DNA of 64,000 bases, taken from NCBI GenBank assembly GCA_946807835.1, contig OX327704.1, positions 4,402,001 to 4,466,000 of the forward strand. Reading direction: 5' to 3'. Both the position numbers and the translations under genes were made by a program. Origin of the DNA: Ailanthus altissimus (Eukaryota; Streptophyta; Magnoliopsida; Sapindales; Simaroubaceae). Below are positions 11,131 to 21,366 of this stretch, one piece after another; the stretch's first letter is position 1; every line of letters starts with the position of its first letter. The notes beneath the pieces were generated by a model. The model saw only the letters and a list, made by a program, of their open reading frames with translations. It was not told the DNA's origin and searched no databases.

Positions 11131-12530
11131 TAATTATGTTTTAAATTGTTTAAAATATTATTTTAATCATGTGGGGATTTATGAGATATAATGATAACAG
11201 TTATTAGGTTGTATTATAAAGAGGGATCAATTTGTTTTTGTTGGTAAACACAATAGGAGCCCTACTGGTGAGGGTTAGTTATGCTTACACAAAAATTAAT
11301 ATTTAATTGAGAATTACCTCCTCATGAGATGGGGATTAAGTTTTTGTGATACTAAAAAAAAAAGTAAGAATCTCTTTTAATTAGATTGAACAATATTATA
11401 TTATAAGATAGTATTTTATTGATGATTCGTCTTATTAATACGGTGTTAGCTGGATCATATCGATTTTTTCCAAGATTACTACAGTGTGAGAGAATTGGTC
11501 GGTATGATTTAGACTATGCCGGTAAAATATTTGATGAGGCAAAAATATGCAAACGTATTGCCTTAGATCTCTACAGTGTGTAGATAATACCGGTAGCATA
11601 TATTTGATCATTGACAAGTTAATCTAGAATACACTTACCCTAGATCGCTATAGTGTACAGATAATGTGTATTTAGGATCAGGAGTAAGAGTTGCATGAGA
11701 TGCAATTAACAAGAGTTGTCTACTTGTTGGGTTTACAAAGGCCTAGATCGCTACAGTGTGCAGCTGGAGTAAATGCCAATAAGATCTACTTCCTACTGTA
11801 TAGTTTAAAGAGTTTAAACTATCATTGTCTTGTTCGAGAGATTATCAGGATTATGTAAAGCAGTGGGAGGGGGCTTTTAGATTAAAAAATGTATAAATTA
11901 TAAACCCACGATCTAAAGCGTTATTATTAACGATTAGAAATGTTCCGTTACACATCTCCTAAATCATCTTATAGAGATAAGATACTTATCTTATATAAGA
12001 TAAGTATGAGCAATCTGTTAGTATACTTGATCAATGCACATTAAATAAAGGATACCAAGAGTTATAAATAACTTGCTTTAGAATTTATGAATAGTTTTAA
12101 AGTCTAAATTACTTAGATATATTTGAGATATCATATCTACAATTAGAGAATAGTTACAATGGAAAGTGTTTCCACTGTGATAAAGTTTAAATAGTAAATG
12201 TTATTGTTCAAGAAACCTTAACTGAGAATAGATTAATCTCGTAGATAACTGCTTACAAAATATAGATGTTTCAATAGCATATGATGTTGTTAGTACAGGG
12301 GTATGGTATACCGTCTGCCCTTATCATATCTACAAGTTATTGAATAATTGATATTACGTGTCAAACATTATTAAGCGCATTATATCACTCATTGTAGTTG
12401 ACAGAGAGAGTTAGGTCTGACCATCAGCTAGAAGTAGCTTGAGCTATGTTATGTACGACACTTGTATTTGGATGGCTCCAAGAGTTATGAGCTAGTATCG
12501 ATCAGATCCAGGCCTGACTATCAAGAATCG
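11131..12530 (+). other. Copia B leader, non-coding
   Basis: No coding frame. Four copies of a CTACAGTGTG motif begin at 11479, 11571, 11648 and 11751. The copia C leader has the same four motifs with almost the same spacing. GTGGGAGGGGGCTTTTAGAT near 11866 also matches copia C (57250-57290, minus strand). From about 12531 the sequence is the truncated 3' LTR. Confidence 0.7.
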
Positions 12531-13993
12531 AATATTTGGTTTAGGAACCCTAGGGATGCGCGCGTGTCAATACTTAAGTATTCAGTACAATAATTAGTTA
12601 ATAATTATTGTTGACTAATTAAATAGTGACACATGGCACATTATGAGCTTTCGATTAAATTGACTAAAGTATTAGGTAAAGTGGGACCCACGTTGGGTTA
12701 ATTAAAGGCTTAAGGGTTATTTATTTTAATTGCTTATTTAAGTGTTAAATAATCTAAATATTTGTTCTCACTTAAGAGTTAAGTGATTAGTTAATTTGAC
12801 TAGAGTTAATTGTTAGCTTATGGTTAAATTAATAAAGTAAATATTTTATTGAAGACTTAATTGCTAAATAAAATGAGATTTTATTAAGCAAATAATTAAT
12901 TTAAAGCAAATGTTGCTAAAAGAATTAAATGAAACTTCAAGGGCGTGAATTAAATTAACAAAAAGTGTTTTGTGTCAAAGATATGAGATGGGCGACCGCC
13001 TTGTTTGCAAAATTTAAAAATGGTTTTCAATGGAGCACATGATAATTCATTAACAAAAGATGAGATATTTGTAATTATTAAACAAATGTATTCATTTGAT
13101 GAATACAAAAATGAGGGAGTGGTCGGCCATATGTAGTGTGTTTTTTGTTTTTGAATTTATTTTGATTTTTGAATCAATGATGAAAACACAAGTAGCCGGC
13201 CATGATGATTATAGGTATCTCTTTGTATTCATTTGATTATTGAATGAAGTAAGTGGTTGTTTTTTGAATTCATTATAATATTTGAGAAACATTATTATTG
13301 AAGAAAAATGGCCGACCATCATATAAGTGGGTGGTTGGCTTTGTATTTAGACTTTGAAAGAAAAAACAAAATGATAAAGATCATATAGAGTGGCCGGCCA
13401 AGTGTTGGGTTAAGTATTCATTTTTTGGTTCTTTATAAAATGAATGAAGAATGAAATGAAGAGACGAAATAAGTGGCTCTCGGCCATGGAGGAGGGAGAA
13501 GAAGAAAATGGATTTCATATTCTCCTTTGAAGCAAAACAAGATGGCCAGCCAATCTTAAAGAACAAAATTTATATAATCTAAGTGTTAGGCTATGAGAAT
13601 TAAGAGTTAATCCAACGGTTTATGTGTTGAACCGATGCCGAAAATATATAAGCTGTTGTTCTAGCGACTCAAGCCCACCATGTTGTGTCCTAGAACTGCA
13701 AATGGGCTAACTTCATGCGGTATTCCAGCTACAATTCCAAAGGCTTGACAGGTGATATTTTCAACCATTAGTATTAATTTGATTAATATGTTTTATATTT
13801 TGTTCATTAGTTACTGAATAAAATTTATTGTGTTAATTTTAGGAAAATTGATTTCTAGCATCCGTTGCGTTTATGATTTGTATATGTATGTATTAGATGC
13901 GTATGTATATAAATTTTAAAATGGACATGTATACCAAATGCATACACCTAACAAGTTTAGGTTGTGAATCGAGATAAACCGGCATCCCCAACA
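12531..13993 (+). mobile_element. Copia B 3' LTR, 5'-truncated
   Basis: From GAATATTTGGTTTAGGAACC it aligns with the 5' LTR from 9261 onward and ends CCCCAACA just before the CTCTT duplication. The first roughly 1.2 kb of the LTR is absent. The two copies differ at many scattered sites, so the insertion is not recent. Confidence 0.85.
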
Positions 13994-13998
13994 CTCTT

Positions 13999-14158
13999 AA
14001 CCCATTACAGTGACCTATTTATAGCTTTCCTTGTCCTATACATACCCTAGTCCAAGTTGTAAAAAGAAAGAAAGTTTAGACCAGCTAAAATAAGAAATCA
14101 AAATAGGTTAGCCGCATCAACGCCACAATGCTGAAGGCTTTGACTTGGGCTCTGCAGC
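13999..14158 (-). mobile_element. Copia D 3' LTR, second segment
   Basis: Continues the copia D LTR after copia B, from AACCCATTACAGTG. It matches copia E at about 45690-45790 and the other D LTR at 32345-32480. It is interrupted at 14158 by gypsy B. Confidence 0.75.
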
Positions 14159-15715
14159 TGATGAACACATGAAAATGCATATTTATTAAGATATTCTGTC
14201 ATCATTTAATGTCACTAATTTTAGTATATTCATATTTATAGCTTGAGATAAAGTATTCTCCTTAAATTGTGATTAATGAATGTTATTTTCAATGGTTTAG
14301 GTAAAATTGATGTAACTGTCAATGTAGAAATTGAAATGAAGGAATTCTTGAACTTTGATTAATATGACTCAATCTTACACAAACTTGAAGAACAGTTGAG
14401 AAGCCAAATCCAACATGTTATCGGCCAAAAATTGAGATACAATAGATTTGGGTTACAACTTCCGCTCAGCTTGACCCAACACATGTATTTGGACCGTATT
14501 TTATGAAATACGTACCCAATTAGTATAATTTTTAAAGATCTAAAATACTAACATAATTATCAACAACTCTTATGTTGATGGTAAAGTCCATATCAGCCGT
14601 TATTATAGACCAAATTGTAATATAAATAGGTAAAAAGGTTGTTGGCCGAAATCTGACATATCTTTGGTATTTTATCCATATCTCATTAGATACTCATCCA
14701 ATTGGCATGACCTCATGGCTATAAAAAGAAGAGACAAACTGCTACAATTTGTATGTCGGCCATAAAGACTACATTGGTCATTTCTATTATAAGAAAAGTG
14801 CTGCAAGTGGGTGAACGGGTGGTTAGCCTAAATGATTAAAGATTAAATTCGCACTAAATATATTTTCATTCATCGCCTATATAAGGACACTCTTAGGACG
14901 TTTTCAACATTAGATAATGCTCTCTTATTTTCTTCTCATTAACATGTATTGTAATCTAGGCTAGATTTCTTGGCAAGGCTAAGAGATGAACTTATATCTT
15001 TAATAAACTTACTTCTATAATTTGATTCTTTGTCAAGAGTTACAAATATTTATAAGTTTAGTTGTGCCTAAAATCTTATCTATTTTATTTTTTATAATCC
15101 AGAGGTTATAATTTTGATGTTTCATATATTTTCAGTCATGTTTTTTCTATGTGATTCTTGTTGAATTATAATTTTTATTGGTTACATTGTTTTATATGTC
15201 AATCTTTTACTGCAATATTATCAATCGATATATTATCGATCTTGGATAACATATAAAGACAATAATATTCAAGTTGATCTTTTATTGCAATATTATCAAA
15301 ATGATATATTGTCGATCTTAGATAACTTGTATAAATAAACATGGTTTATGTTAATGTTTGCAAAGAGTTTAGTCATATCAAATACATGTGTTATCAAATG
15401 TGCTATATTTTATATATCTTTCGATTGATTGTCTAGGATGTGAAACTTTTAATTGAGTTATAAACATTAAAACAAAGTGTAGAGTAGATTTGTAAAGCAT
15501 AATTGTGATTCTCAAAGCCTTGCTTGCATTATCATAAGATATTTTTCTCAATTCATAGACAATTCTATCTCATCCACTTACACCAATTAATTAATTTTCT
15601 CCTTTGCTATTGTTTTAATATTTTACTTCACCAATCTATTTTGGCAAAAGCTTCCTCGTGGGATTGACACATCAATCTACACTGCAATAGCCGCATTATA
15701 TTTTGAGCGTAAATA
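14159..15715 (+). mobile_element. Gypsy B 5' LTR, about 1557 bp
   Basis: Starts TGATGAACACATGAAAATGC and ends GAGCGTAAATA (CA decayed to TA). It aligns with the gypsy A 3' LTR from 4129 and with a minus-strand scrap at 59151-59429. A TATATAAGGACACTC block near 14880 is shared with copy A (about 4848) and could be the LTR promoter TATA region. Confidence 0.85.
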
Positions 15716-15719
15716 AAAT

Positions 15720-15737
15720 TTGGAACCATTGTCGAGG
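15720..15737 (+). other. Decayed primer-binding site of gypsy B (tRNA-Asp type)
   Basis: TGGAACCATTGTCGAGGA matches the intact site of the gag-only element (TGGCGCCGTTGCCGGGGA) at 13 of 18 bases. Four of the five differences are G/A or C/T transitions, as expected from deamination of methylated cytosines. Confidence 0.75.
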
Positions 15738-16160
15738 AGGTACACTAAGCGAAAGTAAGTTGCATTATCAATACTAAAGCGGTAACTTTGTATTTTTTTT
15801 TTCTTTGTAAAATTTTAGTTTTTAAATTTATTTCTTTTGTTGTAATTTATTTTATTATTCATGGTTGATTCTACTACCTAACTCAGTTTATTTGTTTTAG
15901 TTATTTTGTTGTATTTTATTTTATTTTAATGGCTGATTCTACTATCTAACTTAGTTCATTTTATTTATTTATTTATTTATTATACTTTGCAACTTATTTT
16001 TTTTATTTATTTATTGCACTTTTTTTTAATTTATTTATTGTACTTTGCAGTTTATTTTCTTTTATTTATTTATTGTACTTTTTTTAATTTATTGTACTTT
16101 ATAGTTCTACCGCCTAACTTAGTTCATATTGATTTTCTTATTTCAAATACTCATTCTATA
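15738..16160 (+). repeat. T-rich spacer with TTTA/TTTATTG tandem repeats
   Basis: Low-complexity sequence; at about 15950-16110 TTTATTTATTTATTG(T/C)ACTTT units repeat several times. It stands where leader and gag would be expected. A frame at 15987-16250 is mostly low-complexity Leu/Phe/Tyr. Confidence 0.65.
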
Positions 16161-17340
16161 GTTAACATGGAGTCTAAAATCTCTTTTAGTTTAGGGAGAC
16201 ATTTTCTTGCCACTGTTAACGCTCTTATTAATAGAACAAATGGCAAGTAATTACGAGATACTACAAGTTGAGCTTTCTCCATTGCCAAAAAGTTTGAAAC
16301 ATGCATTCTTGGGACTAGGTGATACCTTTTCTATCATCATTTTTTTTTTAACTTGGAGCTGAACAAGAGGAAAAATTTATAAAATTATTAAAAAAAACAT
16401 AAGTATGCACTAGGTTGAACCATAGCTGATATTAAAAGTATTTCTCCAATGATGTGCTCCATTAAATTCATTTAAAGGAAGGTTCCCAACCCCGTAGGGA
16501 CCCACAAAGAAGACTTAACCTAACAATGAAAGAAGTAGTGAAGAAAGAGGTCTTGAAATATTAGATATGAGTATAATCTACCCAATTTTGAATGATCAAT
16601 AGGTAAGTTCAACTCAAGTAGTTCTTAAGAAATTTGGGGCTATTGTATGAAAAATGAGAATAGGATACCTGTTCCAACTAGGGTAGTAAGTGGTTGGCGA
16701 ATGTACATTGATTATAGAAAATTAAAAATAGCCACTAGGAAATACTATTTTCCATTGCCTTTTATCGATCAAATTTTAGAACGTGTAACTAGACATCTTT
16801 TTTATTGCTTTGTTGATGGGTATTCAGGATATTACCAGATTGAGATAGCTATAGAAGATCAAGAAAAAATCACTTTTACATGCCTTTTTGGAACTTATAC
16901 TTTTCGTAGAATGCCATTTGAATTATGTAATACACCAGCTACTTTTCAACGTTGTATGCTGAGTATTTTCTCTAATATGGTTGAAAAACACATGCAAGTT
17001 TTATGGATGATTTGACTGTTTTTGATAATTCTTTTGATTTATGTCTACTTAATGTGAAAGCTGTTTTAAGTAGGTGTGAAGAAAAATAACTTTTGCTAAA
17101 TTATGAGAAATGTCATTTAGTGGTATCTTCAGCAATTGTTTTAGGGCATATTGTATCTAAAAGAGGGATAGAGGTTGACAACGCTAAAATTGGATTAATC
17201 TCTAAATTACCTACACCCAAAATGATAAAAGATGTCCGATCTTTTATTGGACACGCTGGCTTTTACATGAGGTTTATACAAAAAATTTCAGCCATATCTA
17301 GACAATTGTGTAACTTTTTGCTAAAAGATGCTGAATTTAC
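16161..17340 (+). pseudogene. Gypsy B protease scrap and RT pseudogene
   Basis: A protease remnant at about 16185-16250 reads SLGRHFLATVNALINRTNGK, the LGRPFLAT..ALI block that ends gypsy proteases. RT begins near 16480 (MKEVVKKEVLK) and continues with YRKLKIATRKYYFPLPFIDQ, VDGYSGYYQIEI, FRRMPFELCNTPATFQRC and, after a frameshift, YEKCHLVVSSAIVLGHIVSK and IGHAGFYMRFI. The YMDD-like site is disturbed near 17000 (LWMI). The wording matches Athila-lineage RT. Frameshifts and stops make it non-functional. Confidence 0.88.
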
Positions 17341-18015
17341 ATGGATATAAGACTGTGATGAGGTATTCTGAACACTCGTTGCCAAACTCACCATTGCTCC
17401 TATCATGCAATCACCAGACTGAAACCTTTAATTTTAAATTATGTGTGATGCAAGTAATTATTATGCTAATAGGACTTTGAATGGTGCTCAGATGAATACA
17501 CTACTATTGAAAAAGAATTACTAGCTGTTGTTTTTGCCTTAGATAAATTCTATTTTTATTCGATTGGTTCACCTATTATTGTTTTAACTAACCACACGAC
17601 CCTTAAGTACCTTTTTTCTAGGAAGGATGCTAAAGCCCATTTAATTAGGTGGGTTTTTCTTTTGTAGGAATTTGATCTAACCATTAAAGACAAGAAAGGT
17701 GTTGGAAATGTTGTTGCTGATCATTTATCCCGCCTTGAGTTCACTGACTCTATTGATTGGCCACCCATTCAAGATGATTTCCTTAATGAACATTTTTTCA
17801 CTATAAGCCAAATACCTTGGTACGCACATATCATAAATTATTTAGTTTGTGGTGAACTTCCATCTAACTAGAGTGCACAAGATAAGCGTAAGTTCTTGGT
17901 TGAGGAACGTAATTTTTATTGGGATGATCCATGTCTTTTCAAATACTGCCCTAACCAAATTATGAGACGTTGCATTCCTGAAAGTGAAGTTTTGAGTGTC
18001 TTAAATTTTTTCCAT
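17341..18015 (+). pseudogene. Gypsy B RNase H and integrase N-terminus
   Basis: Several frames cover RNase H (ANRTLNGAQMN..., KKELLAVVFALDKF, FSRKDAKAHLIRW, VVADHLSRLEF). These are followed by the integrase start RNFYWDDPCLFKYCPNQIMR and IPESEVLSVLNFFHNL, where the zinc-finger decays. Integrase then stops abruptly at the 3' LTR remnant. The same breakpoint region occurs in gypsy A, so a shared deletion is possible. Confidence 0.85.
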
Positions 18016-18215
18016 AACCTTGTTTGCATCATTATAAGACATTTTTCTCAATTCATAGACAATTCTATCTCATCCATTTAAACCAATTAATTAATATTCT
18101 CATTTCCTACTATTTTAGTATTTTACTTCACCAACCTATTTTTCTAAAAGCTTCCTGGTGGGATCGACACCTCAATCTGTACTATGATAGCTGTATTACA
18201 TTTCGAGCATAAACA
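18016..18215 (+). mobile_element. Gypsy B 3' LTR remnant (last 200 bases)
   Basis: From CCTTGTTTGCATCATTATAAG to CATAAACA it matches the end of the 5' LTR (about 15515-15715). Its 5' part is deleted together with the pol tail. Confidence 0.8.
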
Positions 18216-18445
18216 GTGATGCTCAAAATTCAACGCGGTAGCGCTTAGACTTCAAAAGGTTCAAAGCTCTATACCTCCAACTTGAGTCCTATTTCCATCC
18301 TTTTGCCCAATTCTTAACTCTGTGACTATTCTTCCTTCATGGCTTGACTTGTAATCATCTTCTATGTTATTTTTAAGCACCATTCTTCACAATCACCTCA
18401 TTGATTCAAAATTTCTAAGTCTTTTCTTAAATCCATCCTCTCTAC
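18216..18445 (-). mobile_element. Copia D 3' LTR, third segment
   Basis: Resumes the copia D LTR after gypsy B. CACCATTCTTCACAATCACC and CTCATTGATTCAAAATTTCT match the copia E LTR near 46060-46110. The inner end, near 18445, is approximate. Confidence 0.65.
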
Positions 18446-19785
18446 ATCACACGCTCCTTTACTTAGTAATGATTCTAATTAAGTTCTCTCATATATGGAA
18501 TTTAACCGGGAGCAGTGGTTTAGTCAACATATCTACAAGATATTTTAATATTGTTATCTTTACCAGACTAATTTCACCACTTTGCACAATGTTTCTGATG
18601 AAATGTAACCTTACATCAATATATTTTTATCTTTCATGAAACACTTAATGTTTACTTAGATATATTGCACTCTAGCTATCACAATGCATGCAAGCTTTCA
18701 CTTTCTTCATCCCCACTAGTTCTGAACATATAGCCTTCAAATAGATTTCTAGCATATATACTATGCCTACTTTAAAACTGATTTCTAGCATACACTAAAT
18801 TCAAACATTATGAAAATAAACCTAGTTAATGACCTACTTCTGTCAAGGTCATATGCATAGTCTGAGTTTACATACCCCGTTACTATTTCATCATTCGTAG
18901 TCACTATTTTAGGTTCTAAAATTTCCTTTAAGTGCCCCGTAATCCACTTCACAGCAAGCTAATGCCCCTTCCCTGGATTTTCCATATATTTACTTACTAT
19001 ACTTATTGCTTGAGGTAAATCAGGTATTGTGTATACCATCACATACATGATGCACCCTACAACGCTTGTATATGGTACCTTTTACATTTCTTGTTTCCTC
19101 TTCAATTTTTTATGATTATACTGCTGATAACTTGAAATGTATAGTTAATGAAGTTAACATAACCTTCGCATCAATTATTTTGAATCTATTAATGACCTTT
19201 TATATATACCTCTGCTGAGACAAGACTATAACATTACTCTTATTCCTAATGATATCCATATCTAAGATTCTCTTGGCTAAGCCTAAGTCTTTTATCTCAA
19301 ATTCATCATTCAACTGAACTTTTGGCTTTTGTATCTTTTCTTTATCTAGATATGTAATCAATATATCATCCATATAAAGTAACATATACATGTACAAACT
19401 ATCTCTCAGTGCTTTAAAGTACACAGAAACATCATACTTGATTATAATAAAGCCACATCGGAGCATGAAATATTGAATCTTCTATATCACTGCTAATGAG
19501 ATTGTTTCAGCTCATATAACGACTTTTTCAATAAGCAAGTATGATCTTATTTTCTAAGTTCTTTGAAACCTGGCCGTTATTTTAACACCCATTTCCTCCA
19601 AATACAAGTTTATATTAACATATATGGAAAATAGAATCCTAATCTATGAGTGTTTGACTACAAGAGAGAAAATCTCATGAACATCGACCCCTTCTTTTTT
19701 AATGAAGTCTTGCGTAACTAACCTAGCCTTAAATCTTGTAAGCTCTACACTGGGATCCCTTTATTGACTTTGTAAGCCTACTTAC
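18446..19785 (-). pseudogene. Copia D RNase H and C-terminal RT
   Basis: The minus-strand frame at 19200-19466 reads MLRCGFIIIKYDVSVYFKAL and then LLYMDDILITYLDKEKIQKP, with the YxDD catalytic motif as YMDD, and DLGLAKRILDMDIIRNKSN. This is the Tork-like copia RT block. Lower coordinates hold fragments of RNase H matching copia E and F. The frame is cut at 19785 by the gag-only element and continues at 27173. Confidence 0.85.
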
Positions 19786-19968
19786 TGATAAGGGCAAATT
19801 TGTCATATATTTTCTCATGTTTTTATTATTAATATTTTATGATTTTATGAGAATAGATGGCTATTTATGTGCATTATTGTTATTTATAGGGACTTGAACG
19901 AAATTTAAAGAAAGAACGCAAAAGGAGCAAAAACAGGGACTAAAATGCAAAGTTTTCAAATTATGAGT

Positions 19969-20193
19969 CCATCGCCCCAGCGCCACAAGGATTTTCGCCC
20001 CCGCGCTGAAATAGTGATCGAAATAAGAAAAACGACTTGCTTAAGTCGCGTATAGCGCCCCAGCGCCAGAAATTCACCGCGCCAGCGGTGAAGCCGTTTT
20101 CATGCAGCGCCCCAGCGCCAAGATCCCACCGCTCCAGCGGTGAAGACTTTTTCACGCGTCGCCCCAGCGACAGATGCATAGCGCGCCAGCGGT
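19969..20193 (+). repeat. GCGCCCCAGCGCC array in 5' LTR
   Basis: About eight related GC-rich words spaced roughly 25-45 bases apart. Types include CGCCCCAGCGCCA, CCGCGCCAGCGGTGA, CCGCTCCAGCGGTGA and GCGCGCCAGCGG. Each is nearly dyad-symmetric (CGCT/AGCG or GCGC/GCGC) and CpG-dense. The array lies just upstream of the TATA box, where promoter elements of an LTR would be. Confidence 0.85.
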
Positions 20194-20246
20194 AGTGCGA
20201 GTCCTAGTCCGACGAGAATTGAGATTTTCAAGCTCATATCAATCCC

Positions 20247-20255
20247 TATATAAAG
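20247..20255 (+). promoter_or_regulatory. Probable LTR TATA box
   Basis: TATATAAAG in a less AT-rich context (CAATCCC before, CCACTCG after), downstream of the GC-rich array. The likely transcription start is about 30 bases further, defining the R region. The copy in the 3' LTR is at 26183-26191. Confidence 0.7.
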
Positions 20256-21237
20256 CCACTCGTTCCCAGCCTTCAAGGGGGAAGCCAAGACGACCCAAGA
20301 GCACCAAGAATACAGAGCACGAGTCTTGGAGAGCAATAGGAGCTTAATTGAAGCAACTTTAGAGAGAGATACAAGACGTTCTTCGGCATCAAGAGTTTCT
20401 AGGCAGCACAATTAAGAGCAATTCGACGTCTATATCGGTTTGCTAATAATTGTATCATGATTTATAATTATTTTTACTGCTGTTCTCTTGTAGCCATGAG
20501 CTAACTTGTTTTCTAGGGTTAATATTTGAACTCAATATGTGTGCTTAATTGCCATATCTTTTTAGTATTTAATAAACTTAGTCATTTATTATTTAAATTA
20601 CTTGTGTTTAATGCTTCAATATATCTGGCCAATATATGGTGAATGAATTGGTAATATTTTGATAAACTCGGAAGAGGAATCATAATATTTAGACCTAGGT
20701 AATTTGATGCATGATTGTAGAGTAACATTCAATGTTGCATATGCAAGTTTCAACTTAGGATAGGAATATACCTAATTGGCATGTATGATCAATAAGACCT
20801 AATCTTAATGAACCTTAGTTTATTACAAATACCATAGGAATATAGGTATTTGGTAAACTAAGGTATACTTGCATGACCTTGGAAGAGGCTTGTGAATACA
20901 TTAGTGTCTTGATCAATAATAAAGACTAAGTGAGTTAAATATTAGAGGATTAATCATTAGAAACATATTGAGGGATAATATTAATCTTAGGTTTTCTCTA
21001 CGTTGCTATATCTTTAAATCTCATTGCATTGTATTTTTGTGTTATATTTCTTACATTTATTCTTAGATTTCTATTTTTCTGAATAATTATTAGGAAGATA
21101 TAATTTTAGTAATTGGTTAAAAAGAAAACATTATCCCTGTGGGTTCGACATCCGACTTATTTAGTCTCTTTATTACTTGCATACGATAGTGTATACTTGC
21201 ACTTAATTTATGATATAGAATTATCGCATCAAGTTTT

Positions 21238-21255
21238 TGGCGCCGTTGCCGGGGA
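21238..21255 (+). other. Primer-binding site, tRNA-Asp
   Basis: TGGCGCCGTTGCCGGGGA is perfectly complementary to the 3' 18 bases of plant tRNA-Asp, the primer typical of Athila/Tat-group gypsy elements. It begins six bases after the LTR end. Its intactness fits a recent insertion. Confidence 0.93.
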
Positions 21256-21366
21256 TAATTATCTACTTTTTCACCAATATTAATACTAATCTTTCTAGTT
21301 TTTACTTCAGAATTTTTTTATTTTTATTTTTCTTAATTTAATTTTACTTTCTTTGTTACAAGGTAC

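Larger units (their letters stand above)
8054..13993 (+). mobile_element. Copia B, non-coding deletion derivative
   Basis: Bounded by TGTTGGAG and CCCCAACA with perfect CTCTT duplications at 8049-8053 and 13994-13998, inside the copia D LTR. It has a full 5' LTR (8054-10701), an initiator-tRNA-Met PBS, a leader of about 1.8 kb, and a 3' LTR lacking roughly its first 1.2 kb. There is no gag or pol. Outer ends and target duplication are intact, so an internal deletion joining the leader to the middle of the 3' LTR explains it. LTR and leader relate it to the solo LTR at 261 and to copia C. Confidence 0.88.
14159..18215 (+). mobile_element. Gypsy B (Athila-like), internally deleted
   Basis: Order: 5' LTR (14159-15715), decayed tRNA-Asp primer site (15720-15737), T-rich spacer, protease scrap, RT, RNase H, integrase start, and about 200 bases of 3' LTR end. 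It lacks gag, most of integrase and most of the 3' LTR, giving about 4.1 kb where complete Athila elements are several times longer. It lies in the copia D LTR. Flanking pentamers GCAGC and GTGAT do not match; they differ only by transitions, so a decayed duplication is possible but unproven. Confidence 0.85.
19786..21231 (+). mobile_element. 5' LTR of gag-only element
   Basis: Starts TGATAAGGGCAAATTTGTC and ends GAATTATCGCATCA; 1446 bp. It holds a GC-rich motif array (19969-20193), a TATA box (20247-20255), and a long AT-rich R/U5 part. Minus-strand frames of 72 and 103 codons in it arise from the GC-rich array and are identical in both LTRs; they are not genes. Confidence 0.95.

Noticed and set aside
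19961..20411. Two minus-strand frames (72 and 103 codons) repeated identically at 25897-26347
   Set aside because: They lie inside the two LTRs of the young element, are created by the GC-rich word array and its lack of stops, and show no domain. Their identity reflects LTR identity, not gene duplication.
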